From Mycolicibacterium sp. CBMA 234 (lineage in GTDB: Bacteria; Actinomycetota; Actinomycetes; Mycobacteriales; Mycobacteriaceae), in NCBI RefSeq assembly GCF_009729415.1, contig NZ_MPKW01000023.1, forward strand, positions 62,001 through 126,000: DNA of 64,000 nt, in the 5' to 3' direction. Numbering within the stretch: position 1 is the first letter of the stretch; each line of letters opens with the position of its first letter. Below are positions 61,409 to 64,000 of the stretch, piece by piece. The notes beneath the pieces were generated by a model, which saw only the letters and a program-made list of their open reading frames with translations, had not been told where the DNA came from and searched no databases. The translations under genes and the position numbers were made by a program.

Positions 61409-62014
61409 TCACAGATTGCCGTCGGGTGCGCCGGGCGCCTCGTCAGGCGGAAGGACCAGTGACTGGACGCGAAAGTACCGATCGGAGAAGTCGAGTGGAT
61501 CGAGCGGTTCTGGATCTTCAACCAGCCATCTGATCAGTAGCGCTGTGCTGCCGCCGACGTACGTCGTGGTCAGATCGGCGATTGTGACGGCGTCGGCGGC
61601 CGCACCGAATCGCGCGACCATGCTGTCACGCGTGATGGGGGTCAAGAACGCTGCAATCTCGCGGCTGAGGGACAGGCCGCCGGCGCTGAGTAGCACGGGC
61701 CGGTAGAAGCCACGGTGTTCGGCGAAATGCCGGGCATTGGTCAGTACCCGCGCGGGACCGCGTGCCGATTCGAGGGACGGGAGCAGTTCGCGACGGATGA
61801 AGTCGAGCGCGGTCTGCAGGAGCAGCGCGTCGCGGTCCCCGAACTGCTGGTAGGCGGCCTTGCGGCTGACATTGGCGGCTTCGGCGATCTCCGACATGGT
61901 GATGGCGGCGGTGCCGCGCGCCGACACCAGGTCCATGGCCGCCTGCATCAGAACCGCGCGCGTGCGCTGCGCGCGGGGATCTCGGGTCGGCTCCGCATGA
62001 GCTGTGAGGACCAT
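61409..62014 (-). CDS. TetR-family transcriptional regulator
   Basis: The 201-residue protein has the TetR motif (RAVLMQAAMDLVSARGTAAITMSEIAEAANVSRKAAYQQFGDRDALLLQTA) and a C-terminal ligand domain. ATG 62014 has CATAAT 6 nt upstream. It is divergent from the P450 operon across two 20-bp operators, which it is expected to bind. Confidence 0.92.
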   Translation of the reverse strand: MVLTAHAEPTRDPRAQRTRAVLMQAAMDLVSARGTAAITMSEIAEAANVSRKAAYQQFGDRDALLLQTALDFIRRELLPSLESARGPARVLTNARHFAEHRGFYRPVLLSAGGLSLSREIAAFLTPITRDSMVARFGAAADAVTIADLTTTYVGGSTALLIRWLVEDPEPLDPLDFSDRYFRVQSLVLPPDEAPGAPDGNL

Positions 62015-62041
62015 CTGTCGATTATGGGGTGTAACGACCGT

Positions 62042-62061
62042 TAGGTAACAAGTGTTACCTA
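62042..62061. promoter_or_regulatory. TetR operator 1, perfect 20-bp inverted repeat
   Basis: TAGGTAACA-AG-TGTTACCTA, nine exact pairs. It lies 28 bp upstream of the TetR start. A second copy follows at 62079. Confidence 0.75.
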
Positions 62062-62078
62062 GATCTGCTACATTTTTT

Positions 62079-62098
62079 TAGGTAACACATGTTACCGA
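62079..62098. promoter_or_regulatory. TetR operator 2, near-perfect copy
   Basis: TAGGTAACA-CA-TGTTACCGA; seven central pairs exact, outermost pairs weaker. It lies 28 bp upstream of ATG 62127, just after a possible P450 -10 (TACATT, 62069-62074). The centre-to-centre distance to operator 1 is 37 bp, about 3.5 helical turns. Confidence 0.7.
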
Positions 62099-62126
62099 AC
62101 CTGGCGTTGATTCGAAGGAACCTCAG

Positions 62127-63416
62127 ATGACATCGCAGCTCCCAGGCGTCCTGGACGACCTTGATTTCTTCCACGACTCGCGATTGGTTGCCGACCCGTA
62201 TCCGATTCTCGAGCGCATGCGCTCCGCCGGCCCCGTGCTGCGCGAACCGACGCACGGCGTCATGGTGGTCACCGGATACGACGAGGTGCTGGCTGTGGTG
62301 GGGGATCACGACGCGTTCTCGTCGTGCAACACCGTGACGGGGCCGGTCCCCGGGTTTCCAGTGCCGCTGGACGGGCTCGGCGACGCGCAGGTCGGTGCGC
62401 TGATCGAGGCGCATCGTGATGAATTGCCGTTCAGCGACCAGCTGCCATCGTTCGATCCGCCGACGCACACCGCGCACCGATCGCTGTTGGCGCGCTTGAT
62501 CACGCCGAAGCGGTTGAAGGAGAACGAGGAGTACATCTGGCGGCTCGCCGACCAGGTGCTCGCGCCCTACGTGGCGGGCGGCGGTGGCGAATTCATCCGT
62601 GCGGTCGGCACTCCCGTCGCGCTGCTGGTCGTCGCGGACCTCCTGGGCGTTCCCGAGGAAGACCGCCCCGAGCTCACCGAGCGGCTCATCGGTGACGTGT
62701 CGCTGGGCAGCACCGAGGACGGGGTCATGGAACATGCCCCGCTGGAGTTCCTCTACGCGCGCTTCGCCGACTACATCGAGGACCGCCGCCGCAACCCCCG
62801 CGGCGATGTCATGACCGAGATGGCGCAGGCGCATTTTCCCGATGGGTCGATCCCCGAGGTCATCGACGTCGTGCGGGTGGCGGCCAACCTGTTCTCGGCC
62901 GGTCAGGAAACCACGGTGCGGCTGTTGTCCTCGGCGCTGAAGATCCTGGCCGAGGACGCCGGCCTGCAGGCCCAACTTCGCCGTGAACCCGACCTCATTG
63001 CGAATTTCGTCGAGGAGACACTGCGTTTCGAAAGCCCGATCCGGGGGGACTTCCGGCTTGCCCGCACGACGACGACGGTGGGTGGGGTCGAGATCCCGGC
63101 CGGCACCACGGTCATGGTCCACTACGGTGCGGCCAATCGTGACCCCCGGCAGTTCGACAATCCCGATACGTTCGACCTCAACCGGCACAACGCCCGGCGG
63201 CACATCGGGTTCGGGCGCGGCATTCACAGTTGCATCGGAGCACCGTTGGCCCGAGCCGAAGCGAAAGCGGTTATCCAGCGAATCCTGTTGGGCACCAGTG
63301 CTATTGAGATCGACGAGACCAGGCACGGGGGCCCCGGGCATCGGCGCTACGACTATGTGCCGACGTACATCCTGCGGGGACTGACGGATCTGCACCTGAC
63401 GGTGGCGACGTCATGA
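62127..63416 (+). CDS. Cytochrome P450
   Basis: The 429-residue P450 has the I-helix AGQETTVRLL, the K-helix ETLRFESP (ExxR) and the heme loop FGRGIHSCIGAPLARAE with axial Cys369. It would hydroxylate a lipid, terpene or steroid-like substrate using the ferredoxin encoded directly downstream. It overlaps that gene by 4 bp (ATGA). No ferredoxin reductase is in the visible part. Confidence 0.96.
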   Translation: MTSQLPGVLDDLDFFHDSRLVADPYPILERMRSAGPVLREPTHGVMVVTGYDEVLAVVGDHDAFSSCNTVTGPVPGFPVPLDGLGDAQVGALIEAHRDELPFSDQLPSFDPPTHTAHRSLLARLITPKRLKENEEYIWRLADQVLAPYVAGGGGEFIRAVGTPVALLVVADLLGVPEEDRPELTERLIGDVSLGSTEDGVMEHAPLEFLYARFADYIEDRRRNPRGDVMTEMAQAHFPDGSIPEVIDVVRVAANLFSAGQETTVRLLSSALKILAEDAGLQAQLRREPDLIANFVEETLRFESPIRGDFRLARTTTTVGGVEIPAGTTVMVHYGAANRDPRQFDNPDTFDLNRHNARRHIGFGRGIHSCIGAPLARAEAKAVIQRILLGTSAIEIDETRHGGPGHRRYDYVPTYILRGLTDLHLTVATS

Positions 63417-63601
63417 GGGTCACCGTCGACGATGACGCCTGCGGCGGCCACGGCGTCTGCGTGGGTCTGTGCCCCGAGGTGTTCGCCCTCGGTGACGGTG
63501 GCTATGCGCACGCCGTTGCCACCGACATTCGCGCCGAGTTCGAGGGCCTCGTTGCCGAAGCCGTCTCCCAATGCCCCGAACGGGCAATTCACGTGCACTG
63601 A
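63413..63601 (+). CDS. 3Fe-4S type ferredoxin
   Basis: The 62-residue ferredoxin has the cluster motif C-G-G-H-G-V-C-V-G-L-C-P-E and a late CPERA. The His in place of the second Cys of a 4Fe-4S motif marks a [3Fe-4S] P450-associated ferredoxin. It donates electrons to the adjacent P450 (start overlaps its stop). Confidence 0.93.
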   Translation: MRVTVDDDACGGHGVCVGLCPEVFALGDGGYAHAVATDIRAEFEGLVAEAVSQCPERAIHVH

Positions 63602-63644
63602 TCCCGGCTCACCGGTATCTCACCAAATCTCCGAAAGAGGAAAC

Positions 63645-64000
63645 ATGTCAATAGATTTCGATACTCAGAACCGCGTGCCATTCGACCTGTCGGGCAAGGT
63701 GGTGGCCGTAGTCGGTGGCGGGCAGATGCCCGGGCCCAAGTTGGGCAATGGGCGCGCCAGCGCGATCCTGGCCGCGCGTCACGGTGCCGAGGTGGTGGCC
63801 GTGGACATCAACCTCGCCGCCGCGCAGCAGACCGTGGACATGATCACCGCAGAGGGTGGCAGCGCCTATGCGGTGCAGGCCGATGTCGCGGAAAAGGAAG
63901 AGTGCCAACGGATTTTCGACACCGTCATGCAGCGCAGCGGCCGGGTGGACGGCATGGTCTACAGCGTGGCGATCAACCCGCCCTTCGATCGAGTGAACAA
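63645..64000 (+). CDS. SDR-family oxidoreductase (5' part, continues beyond window)
   Basis: The first 118 codons are visible. GKVVAVVGGGQMPGPKLGNGRASAILAARHGAEVVAVDIN is a Rossmann fold with an unusually long glycine loop, then ITAEGGSAYAVQADVAEKEEC and VDGMVYSVAINPPF. AAAGAGG precedes ATG 63645. It is third in the P450 operon and would act on the P450 product or substrate. Confidence 0.85.
   Translation, partial: MSIDFDTQNRVPFDLSGKVVAVVGGGQMPGPKLGNGRASAILAARHGAEVVAVDINLAAAQQTVDMITAEGGSAYAVQADVAEKEECQRIFDTVMQRSGRVDGMVYSVAINPPFDRVN

Overview
The window is high-GC actinobacterial DNA and reads as a fast-growing or environmental Mycobacterium (Mycolicibacterium type). The evidence is gene order: purT-rhodanese-metZ, metallo-hydrolase/fgd1/pta/ackA, pknG-glnH-glnX, mutT3, thiE/thiO-thiS-thiG, lpqL, thiD-thiC and xthA follow the order remembered for Mycobacterium tuberculosis Rv0389 to Rv0427c. 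Other mycobacterial signs are F420-dependent glucose-6-phosphate dehydrogenase, PknG, an MmpL transporter, a DUF222/HNH (13E12-type) protein, frequent GTG starts, and -10 boxes of the TANNNT form 6-7 nt before start codons (leaderless transcripts). No rRNA, tRNA, CRISPR array, prophage or intact insertion sequence was seen, and no stretch over 300 bases lacks a gene.

Layout. 1-5942: 5' end of an ArsR regulator, Na+/H+ antiporter, UBP zinc-finger protein, a degenerate PurT, a small membrane protein, rhodanese, metZ and a hypothetical gene. 5974-11049: LysR regulator, convergent MFS exporter with two strong palindromes at its start, SDR and FAD monooxygenase divergent from a shared operator, GNAT and a small membrane protein. 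11062-21673: metallo-hydrolase, fgd1, pta-ackA, a CtaG-like membrane protein and the glnX-glnH-pknG amino-acid-sensing operon. 21858-25149: mutT3 and the thiamine genes thiE and thiO-thiS-thiG, with a TPP riboswitch before thiO. 25146-30559: SGNH hydrolase, a two-gene ABC transporter, and two tandem M28-family lipoproteins, the second lacking catalytic residues.

30569-37072 is an accessory block: SnoaL-like protein, Thr-rich lipoprotein, hydrolase-cyclase fusion divergent from a GntR regulator and MFS gene, Baeyer-Villiger monooxygenase and a DoxX-like protein. 37087-40158 holds a hydrolase, thiD and thiC with a second TPP riboswitch. 40424-47769 holds a DHA2 exporter and an operon of esterase, SDR, di-iron protein, Baeyer-Villiger monooxygenase, MerR regulator and a repeat protein. 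47921-54058 holds a two-domain ABM protein, the DUF222/HNH protein, an MmpL transporter and its divergent TetR.

54055-61357 (minus strand) is a condensed operon: jetA-jetB-jetC, the three SMC-type genes of a Wadjet/MksBEF complex, then xthA and an esterase. No jetD nuclease gene is visible. The jetA-jetB junction carries a perfect-but-one 26-bp tandem duplication that doubles the ribosome binding site and start codon of jetB and creates a nine-codon overlapping upstream ORF. The window ends with a TetR regulator facing a P450-ferredoxin-SDR operon across twin 20-bp operators.
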